Shown in pieces: positions 1 to 11,760 of a stretch of 64,000 nucleotides of DNA. The notes below the pieces were generated by a model. It was not told the DNA's origin. It saw only the letters and a list, made by a program, of their open reading frames with translations, and searched no databases. Origin of the DNA: Odobenus rosmarus divergens (taxonomy: Eukaryota > Chordata > Mammalia > Carnivora > Odobenidae); the NCBI RefSeq assembly GCF_000321225.1, contig NW_004451406.1, positions 214,625 to 278,624 on the forward strand, in the 5' to 3' direction. Position numbers and translations under genes: made by a program. How positions within the stretch are numbered: position 1 is the first letter of the stretch; each line of letters begins with the position of its first letter.

Positions 1-514
1 ACTTTTATAGGATTTAAACTATTATTTAATTATCTTCTTTATGCAATGTCTCATAAGAACAAATTGAGGCCAAGCATAGTAGAATTGACATTTATTTTCA
101 TTTTATCACTATTATTGTTGCTATCACTACTCTTTTCCTATGGTAAGACATTGGCTTTTGCATCTTTTAGAGGACACAGATTTAAATAGCCGGCTGCAGG
201 GGAAGAGATCAAGTCTCCTTTAAAGCCCATGCTGGTGAATTGTATGCCTATGACACTGCCTATGACAATGATTGGATTCAGTTACCAAATATTGGAATTC
301 CAATTAAATTAATTATAACTTTAATTTTTACAACACACATTTTAGGAAACATTTGTTTCGAAAATTTAACTTACAATGGTGAGTTCCTACATTGGTATGC
401 TTACTGTTGTGACAATTTTGTTCACTACAAGTAAAAGTGGAATCTGGATTTGTTCAATCAAATTAATTCTTGCAGAGTAATAATAACAACCACAGCAACA
501 AACTGCTATAACAG
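1..514. other. Unique AT-rich sequence, no feature seen
   Basis: No repeat family, RNA gene or credible exon was recognised. The only open frames are short chance frames of about 60 codons without codon bias or motif. Confidence 0.5.
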
Positions 515-680
515 ACACTGTATCAGGCACTAATCTAAGCATTTTACTTAAAATATTATTTCATTTTTTATCACTATTAAAGTTTTCAGTATACAAGTAA
601 GGAATACATGTTTCAAAGAGTTTAAATAACTTGTCAATACACATTCAGTTAATAAGTGTACTGTTCCAATTCAAAGCTAA
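515..680 (-). repeat. MIR-type SINE, diverged
   Basis: Read on the plus strand, the order is 'tatcaggcactaatctaagc', then a degenerate form of the fully conserved MIR block (gaggaaactgaggctcagag becomes aagtaagga...caaagag), then 'taaataacttgtcaatacaca' and 'tgttccaattcaaa'. That is MIR in reverse. Divergence is high, so this is an old mammalian copy with no function expected. Confidence 0.55.
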
Positions 681-714
681 TTATTTACTTATTCCCCCCA
701 AGTTTGTGAACCAA

Positions 715-810
715 TGCCATTGTTATCTATATTTTCCAGATGTGGATAACTATGGTTAGAGAGTGAAGTGATTTTCTCAAGTTTAACACAGATCGCAAAT
801 GGATGAACTC
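715..810 (-). repeat. Possible second MIR fragment
   Basis: 'ttatctatattttccagatgtggataac' followed by 'gttagagagtgaagtgattttctcaag' resembles the MIR block around the oligo-A/GAGG motif. It lies just downstream of a better MIR copy and may be a separate fragment. The similarity is weak. Confidence 0.35.
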
Positions 811-1564
811 AAAATAATATATCAAAATAGAAAATCAAAGAAATAAACATCACTGAGCTAAGAGTCACGGAATAAAGGTCTAAAAATTTCTATGTGCAAC
901 ATCAACATGATTGGCTATATGCATTAACTATATTAACACATTCACTGGCTTATATCTTAATAATTAAGTAAATTTTTAAGTACCTAAAAATTTATTAATT
1001 CAGTTTTTAAAAGTCATACATTTCTCCATTGGTTAGCAACAGCCCTACAATATCCTGGTGATCATGTCAAATATCTTTTTTGCTTGTTATTCTTTGAGTT
1101 AATGATCAACTGAAGTAACTGGATAGAGCTTGAAATGTCATGAGATTTTTTTTCTATGTCCTGTATTGAAAACATTTTCCCTCTGGAAACTCTCTAAACC
1201 TGCAGAATTCAGGATTCTGACTTTACATAACAAATTTATCCTAGTGAGCCTCTGGACAAGATAGTAATTAGAGCGATTCCTACTTACTCTCCAAGTTCTC
1301 ATAACCAAGTAGTCCACAGGCTATGTAGAATAAACAAAACAAAACAATGATTGTTTACTTAGAGTATAAACTCATCATGGAGGATGACATCCCATCATTG
1401 CAGAGTTTCTTCAACAAGCTGGCACCTCATGGGGCCATTTCATTATTCTAACCAGACTGGCAGTTTCCAAGTGGTGCAGCATGGAATAGGTCCAGTTGAT
1501 CTCACGGGCATGCTCCCCCTACTGCATCTCCTATGTAAAGTGTATCCCTTGGTTCAGTATAATG
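811..1564. other. Mostly unique sequence
   Basis: No repeat family is recognised with confidence. A 66-codon frame at 1384-1584 overlaps an old L1 3' end at its right side and shows no protein motif. It is judged a chance frame. Confidence 0.4.
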
Positions 1565-1805
1565 TGGCAAAGGCAAAACCATGAGAACAGAGATCATTTC
1601 AGTGGCTGACAGAGTTTAAGGGAGGAGGGAAGAGGGGAGAGGTTTTGCTACAAAGGGACAATCTGAGGGGGTTTCTGTGGAACAATGGCCCTCTTCTGCA
1701 TCTTGATTATTGTGGTGGAGGTAACATCCTACGCATTTGTCAAAACACGTAACATACACACACACACACACACATTTAATTTTACTATATGTAAGTTAGA
1801 AATTC
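1565..1805 (+). repeat. Old L1M (L1MC/L1ME-type) 3' end
   Basis: The order matches an ancient L1 3' UTR: 'ggcaaaaccatgagaacaga', then 'cagtggctgacagag', a G-rich stretch, 'tgattattgtggtggaggta', 'catttgtcaaaacac' and 'aattttactatatgtaa'. A short (AC)n array has grown inside it at 1755-1774. Non-coding fossil. Confidence 0.75.
1755..1774. repeat. (AC)n microsatellite
   Basis: About ten CA units lie inside the L1M 3' end, directly after 'cgtaacat'. Short and uninterrupted. Confidence 0.9.
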
Positions 1806-3233
1806 AATTTTTTAAATGAATAAGTAGTAAAATTTTAGGACTTTTATATCATTTTCTTTTGTAAAGAGATAACTTCCTCTCATCCCCCCAAATCATGAGA
1901 CAGCTCATTTCTTTAATGCTGGTTATGGCACCTATTTAAATAAATAGAATTTTGAGCTATTAATAATATCAGCTTAGAGAATTTCAACACTTAAATCTCT
2001 TTTCTATTCAGCATTTTTTAAATTGGTGAATCAGTGAATAAAGCAAACTATTCATTCTGCTCTATTATGATCCTCTTTTAATTACTTCAATTGTTTTCTA
2101 CATGGCACTATTTCCTAAAATCTAAAAGATCACCAATATTTTTTGAACTCGAGACATTAAAAAGGAGAATTATCTTTATAGCTCAGCTTTTATTCCTTTA
2201 TGTTCATTCTTTCTTCTCAGAAATCTCTTAATACCTAGCCAATCTTCTACTTCTAATTAACCAATTATCACTATTTGTTTTTAAGGTAACTCTGTGTTCT
2301 GCTAAAACTGCTAAATGCCTTTATTGACTGTCTCTGTTCCTATTTTTAAACTTTTGGGTCTTTTCTTTTTTAACTCTTTATAAACTTTGAGGCAGGAAAG
2401 AGGGACTGTGTACATTCCTCTCAAATCATTGACATGGATCAGAGCTCTTGAATCCTGACCCTGCTCATCATTTCCCATCAGCTTCTGGGCTTGGATGATA
2501 TGAAATAACGAGATGCTAAAGAGAAAAGGTGAAGAAAAAGAAAAGATACAGGAAGAGAACATACAATACATGTTCAACACAGTTCACTCATGTTCAAGTA
2601 AAGTCACTTAAGAACAAAATCAGAGATTGATTTCACGTGGACACCTGTTACCTGAATTGTAGATCTCTCTAAGGAATTTAAAATTCATTTTGTTCTTATT
2701 CTTCTCTAAACAATGCCGGGAAAGAAGGTATCATTTCCAGATATTGGTTCCACCAAAACAAACTGCTTATTTGTAAAATAAACATGCCGCATCTGATACC
2801 TGTGCAAGTGAACATCAAATACCAAGACTCATACACACAAGAGGGAAGTAGAAGATTTGGAGGATTTGGTTCTGTTTTCTGACCTTCTCTGGTTTGATGA
2901 GCACAGCCATAAATAGTTTCTCAGTCCTTTTTTCATTAAATTTTAGGAGCTGTGGTCTTCAGATCCATTCTACCAATGGCTCAACCTACACAGGCACTTT
3001 GACCACTTGATGACGTTGGGAGAAAGGAAGGGGAGGGAGACAAGAGTCACAGGAGCAAAAAGAGGAAAGAAAAAGTCTGAAGAGTCCTGCAGTGTAATCT
3101 ACACTGGTAAAGAAATGAGCATGACTGAAATGATTATGAGTAATACTTTTCATAAAACTTCATATTTTTATTTTTATTTATCTTTTTAAAACTTCATCTT
3201 TTTAAAACTATATTCACATTAATTATTTTACTT
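1806..3233. other. Unique AT-rich sequence
   Basis: No transposon, RNA gene or exon was recognised. Open frames on both strands are under 90 codons and lack motifs. A purine-rich stretch lies near 3015-3075. Confidence 0.45.
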
Positions 3234-3247
3234 GATGTTTGGGGATT

Positions 3248-3454
3248 TTTTTTAAAGATTTTTATTTAATTTATTTGAGAGAGAGAGAGCGTGAGTGGGG
3301 GGAGGACAGAGGAAGAGAGACTGGGACAAGCAGACTCCCCACGGAGCATGGAGCATGACCTGGGGCCCACGTGGGGCTTGAAGGGGGCAGGACTCTGAGA
3401 TCATGACTTGAGCCAAAGTCAGATGCTTAAACAACTGAGCCACCCAGGCGCCCC
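3248..3454 (-). mobile_element. Can-SINE (SINEC), minus strand
   Basis: Reading plus, the order is T/A-rich tail (tttaaagatttttatttaatttattt), (GA)n tract, degenerate middle, 'tcatgacttgagccaaag' and 'ctgagccacccaggcgcccc', the reversed tRNA-derived head. The flanks 3234-3247 and 3456-3469 match at 11 of 14 positions (gatgtttggggatt / aatgcttagggatt), an imperfect target-site duplication. The divergence suggests a moderately old insertion. Confidence 0.93.
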
Positions 3455-3469
3455 TAATGCTTAGGGATT

Positions 3470-4640
3470 CTTCTAAGGTAAACAGACCAAGTAAGATTTC
3501 TGGCTTTTGTTTGTGATAAAACTGAGTCTCAGAGGAATCTATCCACTTGGTTGGACATCACTCCTGGCATCTGTATCCCATCTTCTAAGCTCAGATCTCT
3601 CTTCACAATACTTAGCAGCCTATAAGGAAACACTAACTAAAAGTTCACTTATCACTGTCTATCCATATTTCAGTTGCTTCTCATTTCCCTCTTTATTCTT
3701 AAAAGCACATGAATGTTCTCAATAATAGCAACAAGTCTGGGGTGAGGGAATCCCTTAAAGATCCCTTGCTACACCGCCAGTCTCTGATTTCAAAGGCCAA
3801 GGTATAAGACCTACAATTACATGGTCTCTCCCTCTCTTCATTTTTGTTTATTATCCTTTTCAAATCTTTTATTGTTAAAATGCCTGATGTTTATTTTTAT
3901 ATCTTATCACATTCAGCAATTCTATGTAAGATAAGGTATGATTATTCTTGATATTTTTCCTGAACTTTATTGGCAAAGTCAGTATTGACTCTTTTCTAAT
4001 GATGTAATGAGAGCTTAGTGGAATAAAACAATAATGATGATAATAATGCCTGACCTCCCTACTATGTCAGAAGCAATCAGCCCCTATTTTAAGATGAGTC
4101 ATTATGGCTCATCATGAGCAGATTCCTATGCAGTTGGTATTCTATTTGTTTAGTTTTATGAGGTCCTTTGTTGATAATTGTATAATCTGGATTCCTGGAT
4201 GTCATGCTGGACCTTTAGGTGAGATAATGAAAAAGAAGTTCTGCTACCTGGATCAGTGAAAATGTATAAAGTTTCCATTGCATCATTCTTCTGAGGAAAT
4301 ATCACTATTGATCACTGTGTAATCTATCTTTAGAGAGCATTAAAAATGACGAATTGTTTTGCCTTGCTTATACCCCAGAAGTCTTGACACTACCAGCTCT
4401 AACTTGTGATCCAGCAACTTAGGAATGTCATTTGCTTCAATAATTTTGAGCAAAATACAAGAAAATAATATACAAAAATAGATCCTTCTCATGATGTACC
4501 TGGATTTAGTTAGTCTTACTGAAGATACTGCAAAAAAGAAAAAATAGCATGAATATAATTTTTCTCTAACAGACACCATTCTCAAACCAGGATATGTTTG
4601 TACGTAAGGTGACCTTTCCATAATTCAAAGCTCAGTTCGA
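3470..4640. other. Unique sequence
   Basis: No recognisable repeat. A 93-codon minus-strand frame at 4340-4621 has no motif or codon bias and is treated as chance. Confidence 0.45.
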
Positions 4641-4645
4641 GTACT

Positions 4646-4705
4646 GATATATATATATAGATAGATATCTATCTATCTATATATATATATCTGTATCTGT
4701 GTGTA
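4646..4705. repeat. (TA)n/(GATA)n compound microsatellite, palindromic
   Basis: Alternating TA runs flank a GATA block and its mirror TATC block around a central GATATC, so the array is close to self-complementary. A (GT)-rich tail follows at about 4696-4705. Likely length-variable. Confidence 0.9.
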
Positions 4706-4823
4706 TAATTTTATACATATATAAGATTGGTGATATACATATAATCATCCAATTATACAGTAGTCACCCAAGGACTCTAAACTCATGAGCATGCTTTATT
4801 ATTATTTTAGTAGTAGTAGCAGG

Positions 4824-4890
4824 TAATAGAGTGCCTACTATGTATAGGCACTCAATAAATTACTCTGAAAGAACTCGTGAATGAATATGA
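4824..4890 (+). repeat. L2/MIR-type 3' end
   Basis: 'agtgcctactatgtataggc' followed by 'actcaataaat', then a degenerate 'gaatgaat', is the shared 3' end of L2 and MIR elements. Too short to separate the two. The first part also forms a 9-bp inverted repeat (4829-4837 with 4845-4853). Confidence 0.55.
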
Positions 4891-5941
4891 ATTATAAATA
4901 ATTTGATTGTAAAAAATTCAACAATAAATTTAAATTAAGACCAAAAGGATCTTGTAAAAATTTTCTTTCCATAGATTATAGTATAAACGTAAGAGGTAAC
5001 TGTAAGAGCAACAATTTTTAGTGTCAGAGCCTAGGACTCAAAGTAAACTATCTTTCTGCCTGTCTATCTGTCCTATCTTTCAATTAATCTGTAAACATAC
5101 ATGCATACATACACACATGCATATACATTTGAAAAAATCAGATAATATTCTGATTTTCATTTTTTAGCTAGTAATAAAATTCGCCAAAAACACTTACTAT
5201 TTCTTACACTTTTCCTACACTCATAACATCCATTTTAAAGTTGCATGTATTCCAACTGTGAAAAACAGAAGAAACTAAAATATGTAAATTTCTATTTAAA
5301 GCTATGACAATGTATCTGAAAATATACTATGTGGGAGACACTGCCTCACCACATTAAGTAAAAGCAAATGAGTTATAGTAAATATAGGTAATATTTAAGT
5401 AAGAGTCTTTTTTTCCAAATTTAATTCAAATTTTATCCATGTGTTGAATGTATTTACTCACTGATCTCAATAAAATAATGCATGTTGATTAATCTTTGTG
5501 ATCCCTTCAATATGCTGCCTGCCATCAGATGGCTATAGACATCAATGACACTCCTTTTTAATAATAGAAGAATAGAACCTTATGGAATAATTTAATTTCT
5601 TACTATCATGAAGCCCAAATGCACTTTTTTTCTAAATCATTTCTTAAGTCTAAATTCTTCTTATTTAATAATCGCTTTCTACCAAAAGATGTAATCTATA
5701 TTTTAAGACACCAAAATGAAAACTTCTAAAATAACTATAATGTCTACATATACATTGTATGGTATTTAATGTGACAACTTTATTTAGCCACTGTGATTCT
5801 GTGAGTCATATTTCTAATGTGTGGCTTTTAATAGTAAAAGTTGAAATAAAGCTATAGTTGCATCATGAGATGTAGTAAAATTGCATTAAGGGGATCAAAA
5901 TCACTTTCTAACTGTGCTGACAAATGAACAAAAAAGCCTCC
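4891..5941. other. Unique AT-rich sequence
   Basis: No repeat family or gene was recognised. A degenerate CTGTC/CTATC tract lies near 5050-5080. Confidence 0.45.
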
Positions 5942-5956
5942 AAAATTTCTCTGTGG

Positions 5957-6145
5957 TGGGTGCCTGGGTGGCTCAGTTGGTTAAGCAACTGCCTTCGGCT
6001 CAGGTCATGATCCTGGAGTCCCGGGATTGAGTCCTGCATCGGGCTCCCTGCTGAGCAGGGAGTCTGCTTCTCCCTCTGACCCTCCCCCTTCTCATGTACT
6101 CTCTCCATCTCATTCTCTCTCTCAAATAAATAAAATATTTAAAAA
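5957..6145 (+). mobile_element. Full-length Can-SINE with perfect TSD
   Basis: The tRNA-derived head with an A-box-like stretch (GTGGCTCAGTTGGTTAAGC), the arctoid 'actgccttcggctcagg', a B-box-like 'gggattgagtcc', a CT-rich region and an AAATAAATAAAATATTTA9 tail are all present. The 15-bp sequence aaaatttctctgtgg occurs immediately before (5942-5956) and after (6146-6160). Low divergence and an intact TSD indicate a relatively recent L1-driven insertion. Confidence 0.97.
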
Positions 6146-6160
6146 AAAATTTCTCTGTGG

Positions 6161-7277
6161 TTAAGTTATATATAGCATGCCAAATCAAGCAGAAGATCAT
6201 CTCACAAGAAATTTGTAAGCAAGCCAGGATACAAGTTTGTTTTAGAACTTTAAAAATATGCATTCCCTAAAGAATGCATATTTTTAAGGAATCATTTCCA
6301 TGTTAAAATGCATTAATGCCCAAATTCATAAATGCAACATACTCTGAATTTAATAATCTATTTAATTAACAATTGACTCTAACAAGACAGTTTGGCTTGT
6401 CAAGAGCCTGGTACTTAAGCAGGAGGAGTTAGTTGCCCTCTGTCAGGTGCCCTCCCTCCCCTCATATAACCACCTGGTTTGGGAATTGGAGGGTATATGG
6501 TGGGGTACCTTTTTTTTTCCCTGTAGAGGACTAAATGTGGAACAAAATAAATTGATATTCAACACTTACTTTACTTAAACTTGTCTGATATAGTCTCAGC
6601 CCTATATAAGAAGGAATGAAAGATCCTGAAGGGAAACTTACCATATGGAAAATGGGTCTTCTCAGGTAATCAAATTCAGCTTTAGAGCCTAGGATATAGA
6701 AATCAAGTGTTGATTCTCTGCACAGCATGCAGCTAATGCAAAAAGGGCCTGCCCTACTAACAAACAAGAATAAAAATCCCCATCCGAGTATTAGTGCCAC
6801 AATGAGGGCTTGAGGAAGGTTAATTATCAAAAGCTAAATCACAAGGGACATCTCTGCTACCCTCACTAAAAAAAAAACTAAAAAGAGTATCATTCCTCAT
6901 AGCAAAAGGAGCCATCTTGATCTGCATAAAAAAACACATAGAAGTAACCATGATGAAGGAATCACTGGGCTTGCTGGGGTCATGATTTGTCTTGATCTAT
7001 CCTGAGATTGAGGCCAGAAAGATGAAGGAAAAGGAAACGAGCCAGTCACTGTTTTCAGAGTCTTGCCTAATCAGGACATCTGACTTCCTGGGGGTTATCT
7101 CGGGTGAATATAGGAAGGACTGGTTCAGAGATAGGTATAAGTAACCCTGGAGACCCTGAGAATTATATTTGGAATGAAACTTTGGAAAAAGACCAAATCC
7201 CATACTAATTTAACAGGTAGAGTTTTATAGATCTTTATTTGATAGTAATTATTGTAAGTAATCTTAGCAGTTAGGGC
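6161..7277. other. Unique sequence with one short hairpin
   Basis: No repeat family was recognised. A 99-codon minus-strand frame at 6531-6830 has a hydrophobic N-terminal stretch but no family resemblance. A perfect 16-bp inverted repeat lies at 6250-6287. Confidence 0.4.
6250..6287. repeat. Perfect 16-bp inverted repeat
   Basis: Arm ttaaaaatatgcattc (6250-6265) is exactly reverse-complementary to gaatgcatatttttaa (6272-6287), with a 6-nt spacer cctaaa. AT-rich stem. It is not part of any repeat I recognise. Confidence 0.9.
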
Positions 7278-7490
7278 TAATTATGTGCCAAGCATTCCTT
7301 TGAATCCTTTACATTTAATGTGCCTTTCAATCCTCAAAATGACTCCATTTAATAGATGGGATAATTGGGTTCTTGAGGTAGTAAGTAATGTGGCTAAGCA
7401 TACACATTTAGTAACAGGTAGAATCACTGTCAGAACTCAAGAAATCTGATTTTAAAACTTTACTTTTAAAACCACTACCCTAATACTGGA
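7278..7490 (-). repeat. MIR
   Basis: Plus-strand order 'tatgtgccaagcattcc', 'tcctttacatttaatg', 'cctcaaaatgactcc', 'aatagatgggataattgggtt', 'gtaagtaatgtggctaagc', 'gtaacaggtagaatcactgt' is reverse MIR over most of its length. Old, diverged copy. Confidence 0.8.
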
Positions 7491-9617
7491 TATTAGAGGA
7501 AAATGGAAATTTACTGTGGAGATAAGACTAACAAGATCTGGGATATCTGGGTTTCGACTGAACCCCTCTTAGGTACTTGAGTTGATATGAAGATTATTTC
7601 ATTTACAATACATAATTTCTTATAGCTTCCCAACTAAAAGTTTAGTTATTTTTACCAATGGAGCTTGGAAAATAAATCTTTTGATAAGTAATCATCTTGC
7701 TTTCAGCATCTAAAACTTATTACCAGAAATGTACCTTCTGCCAGACAGACAAATAGTATTATTTCTTATCCCAATGCCGTAGGGTATGATAGGCATTTTG
7801 ATTGTTATTATTTTTTATTTTGTTTATTTCTGGAATTTTCTGCTTCTTTGTGGTTACTATCCTTGTCATTAGCTGGAAGCTACAATATGAATTTTGCATT
7901 CAAATTTCTGTGCTTTTCCTTTGCATGCAAATATAATACTGCTTTCAAATGATAATATAATCTGTTCACATTCTTATTGGAAGAACTCAAATATTAACAC
8001 TTTGTTCTCTTTGAAGATGGTGATCTAAGTTTTATACAGTAAACATTTCAATTAAATTATTGGTTTGAGAGGAAATATTTCACATTTTAATGAAAGATAC
8101 TTGACAATGCTTTTGTCAGATTAATGAGGCATAGCTTTATTTGTTTTTCATAGCTTTATTTTGATACATGAACACATAGCTTCATTTCAATTAATGGATA
8201 GATTATTTTTAAGAACAAAAGAATATCTAAATTTCGGGTTTATATTTAAGATGAGTATAAACATGATTAGATTGTTCCAACACATCCACTATCACTACCT
8301 TTAAGGAAGATACGGATTTAAAAGTTGCTCTATTCCCTTCAATGCTCCTAAAAGTTCAGAGTATGAGTAGTTATATAAAAAACCTTTACATAAAGCTAAA
8401 AAATAGCATCACATATGAAACAAAAACTTATGCTCACAGGATATTAATCAAAGTAAATTTGTCAATTTGTAAGAGATAAAAAACAACCTTTTCCAGAGTA
8501 GATGTAATCAATTACTACTGTAACAAAGAAAATTCACTCAACCAGGTTTAAGAGAATTAAATACAATCCTTATAAACACTCCTTCTTCATTAACAAGCCC
8601 ACTGAAAGATTAACAAATTCACTGTGTGTCTGGAGATATTTAAAATATCCCAAGTTAATGGGTTAGGAATTATGAGTGGGCTTTTAAAAACAAAAAAATC
8701 TTTTGAAAACTTTAATTCTGAGTGCATGTGAAGTCTGAAATCTACATATGAACAGGATTTGTTTGAAATTTTCCAAAGCCCTTTAAGACTGGATAAGAGG
8801 GGAAAATGTAGCATTGAATCACACACATCTCGTACGTTATGTATTTTAGGATGGTCAAGAAAGGAACATCACTTTTGTTTATATTCCCCTTTATATTTCC
8901 TACAATTTTGCCTCTCATCCTTAAGAAGTATTTATTAATGATGTTCTGACTTTGTTTTAGTAAAAGAAGACTGTGATTTACACTAAATCTCCTGCTGGGA
9001 ACAATTAGACAATCTAGACACAAACACATACTTGGAGGCATAAAAGAAATAATAAGATTGCAAAGAATAAGCAGCCAAGATCCATGGAGGATGAACGCCT
9101 AGAGAGGTGAATTTAGGGCTTCTTCTAAGTATTTTCTAACTCAAGAGGAAGCAGCAGAAAAGCTGAGAGGCTAAAAAAACACTTTTCACAGTCCTGCTGT
9201 GCCAGAGGACAGAAACTGGAGTTCAGACATGGTAACCTGGGGAACCCATCTTAATTTGAGATGAGTATAATCAATAAGTAGACAAAACTCACAAGAACTG
9301 AGGCTCAGATTTAAATCTACTCAATCCCTGAAATTTGATTAAGTTGATCCTGAATTGCTAGCATCTCAAAGAGCCTTCCAGAAAAAATAGGTATTATTTT
9401 GAGAGAGAATAATTTCATATAAGACCAAAAAAAAAATACAAACAAGTTTGCTAATACAAGATGTAGCACACAATCTTTAAAAAGAAAAAAAAAAGGCAAT
9501 ATACCTGAGGAGAGAAGACAATGCAACACAATACAAACCAAGAAAATCAATATGTAAATAAAAACTCATGGGTGAGGTCATCATATATAGACAATATAAT
9601 AGAGGATAACCCTGTTA
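7491..9617. other. Unique AT-rich sequence
   Basis: No repeat family or exon was recognised. Near 8130-8180 the decamer atagctttat occurs twice, followed by a third variant. Overlapping minus-strand frames of 78 and 99 codons at 8590-9041 have no motif. Confidence 0.4.
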
Positions 9618-9765
9618 AATTTGAATTTCAGATAAACATTAAATACCCCATGCAATATTTGGGCCATATTTATACTAAAATAGTATTCACTGCTGACTAG
9701 TTGATGTTTATCTGAAATCCAAATTCCACTAGGCATTCTGTGTTTTATCTGGCTAACCTACTCAT
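9605..9765. repeat. Palindromic interspersed element, unclassified
   Basis: Arms 9618-9639 and 9704-9725 (aatttgaatttcagataaac... and its reverse complement) match at 21 of 22 positions around a 64-nt centre. The right flank runs 'ggcattctgtgttttatctgg'. This arm sequence is one I associate with a recurrent mammalian interspersed repeat, but I cannot name the family reliably. It could be a non-autonomous DNA transposon or part of an older LINE or LTR. Confidence 0.55.
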
Positions 9766-11237
9766 AGGGAATTCAAAAATTAGACTTCCCAGAAATAATT
9801 AAATAATTAGGCTAACAATGTTCAGGGAGTTAAAATACAGGCAAGAGAGAAAGGATGCCATAAAGTCACCAGCTGCAGGTTTCAGCAGCATTTGCCAGCA
9901 GGACAAGCAATGATCTGGCAGACAAGACTCACCATTCCTACAGAGGCCTGTGAACGGCACAGTGACATCACTTGGTTCAAGGTACCCCTTCCCCTCCCCA
10001 CGAGAACCCAGGAAGACTCATTCCTCATACATCTTGATCCCATCTCTAAATATGCTGAGCTTTTACTTAAAATGAAGAAGTCATCCAGGAGCTCATGTAA
10101 GACAACCCTATGATTCGTTTTAGAGTAGATTGAATTTGGAAAGTAAAATGAAACCATTTAAGACAGAGGTGGACTAGATTTGGACAGATGGAAGTTTCTT
10201 TACTCAGCAGGGTGGAAACATGTGAGGCAGACCAATCAGCCATAGAAGTCATTCTGTCTCCCAGATATATATTTTTTAAAATTAGTGCTAACTCTACTCT
10301 TATTTCTCATAATTTTCCATCCTTATCCATCTTTTTGTAATTCATCTCTGTGAAGGTATTTTTTGCTTCCTCCACATGTGAAGCTCCTCTGTGTGTGAAG
10401 CTGTCAATGTTACTGCGCCTATACCCAAATACTTGTGGGATTAGCCGAGTCTACTCCTTTTATATTTTTAGTCTTTCTTCCTTTCATCAGAATTGAGATC
10501 TAAAGTTAGGGCTTATATTGAAGTCAGCTTTAAAAATATTCCAAATAATTTCCTTCAAATTAATACATTAACATACTTTACTGGCTGAGATGCCTGCCTG
10601 GCATTTCTTATGAAAAAAAGCAGAAACCCAATTCAGAAGCACTACATTTAGAAAATTTCCTTTATCCTAGAACTACCTGAATGTTTTCTCCTCCGCTGTC
10701 CTATAGAATGTAGAGGGAGAAATAAGTAAAAATTGAATTAAAGTTATACTATTCTAAATACCACATTTCACAAATAGTGTAAGACATTATCTATGAAACC
10801 TTTACAAGAAACTACAAACAGGATTATCAGTAGACAAGACCATCATTTATCATGCATATTTTCCCTTTAAATAGTCTGTTCTTTGTGCAGCTTCCATTGA
10901 CAGTAATGGAAACCCTAAACGTTTGAAGAGATAGTCAGAAAATCAATGAAGTTTCAGTAGAAATCAAATTGTAAAACATCATGTAAAGGTAATATATAAA
11001 TATATAATATGTAAATAAATACATACTATATAATGTATAAAAAGAGGAAATTTTCTTACAGCATCCCTTAGTAATTTTTACTCAATTATATATCTCAATT
11101 GCTTATTATTTACTAATTTAACAATTTGCTTGTCATTTCCACTACTCAGGGAGAGAAGAAAAATATTTCTATTTAATAATAAATTATAATCATGATACTG
11201 AATTTTCCCAATTATGAATATATTTAATAAATACAAC
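9766..11237. other. Unique sequence
   Basis: No repeat family or gene was recognised. A slightly GC-richer patch at 9840-10120 has open frames on both strands (73 and 91 codons) but no splice or protein signature. Confidence 0.4.
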
Positions 11238-11440
11238 TTTACAGTTTACAAGTCCCCTTTATCCTGACAATTCTTTAAGAAGTAGAAAGTTGCACATGAC
11301 AACTGACATTTTGTGGATGAGAAGACTCAAGCCTGAAGAGTTCAAGTTATCAGCTATCAGCTCAAGATCAGACTCTAACTCAGAATTGGAGGCAGGATTA
11401 AGACAGAAGTCTTGGAAGTAAGCACAGTGCTCTTTTTGGT
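11238..11440 (-). repeat. MIR, diverged
   Basis: 'cagtttacaagtccccttt', 'tgtggatgagaagactcaag', 'gaagagttcaagttatc', 'ctcaagatcagactctaactc' and 'cagaattggaggcaggatt' track the reverse MIR consensus loosely. Confidence 0.5.
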
Positions 11441-11577
11441 AAAGGATTCTTCCAATTCTTCTGAAAAGTTTATATTTTATGAGTTTTTTTTTTTCTGCTG
11501 GTATCTGCTTGGAGCATTTGATATATTTTATGTTGATCTTGTTTTTTTTTTTAAAAAGAGAGAATTAGAACATGCTT

Positions 11578-11760
11578 TATTATTGACAGCTTACAATATC
11601 CCAGCATTGTAGTGTTTTACCTACTGTAACTCCTTTAATCATTCCAAAATGCTATGAAGACGATGCTCTTGCTAAACCCCTCTCCAAATGGAGACCCTGG
11701 GACTTAGGCAGTTTCAGGGCCAGGAAGCAGAGTGCTGACCTGATATTGAGTACAGACTTA
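11578..11760 (-). repeat. MIR, second adjacent copy
   Basis: 'ttattattgacagcttacaa', 'gcattgtagtgttttacct', 'taactcctttaatcattcc' and 'aaatgctatgaagacgatg' follow the reverse MIR order. The remaining 3' part is poorly preserved. Confidence 0.55.

Noticed and set aside
5957..6145. Possible tRNA gene (A- and B-box-like sequences)
   Set aside because: The tRNA-like part is the head of a SINE. No cloverleaf with acceptor stem and anticodon arm is preserved. The same applies to all other SINE heads in the window.
9882..10157. Possible exon with open frames on both strands
   Set aside because: No recognisable domain, no matched frame conservation visible, and length within chance expectation for a locally GC-richer patch.
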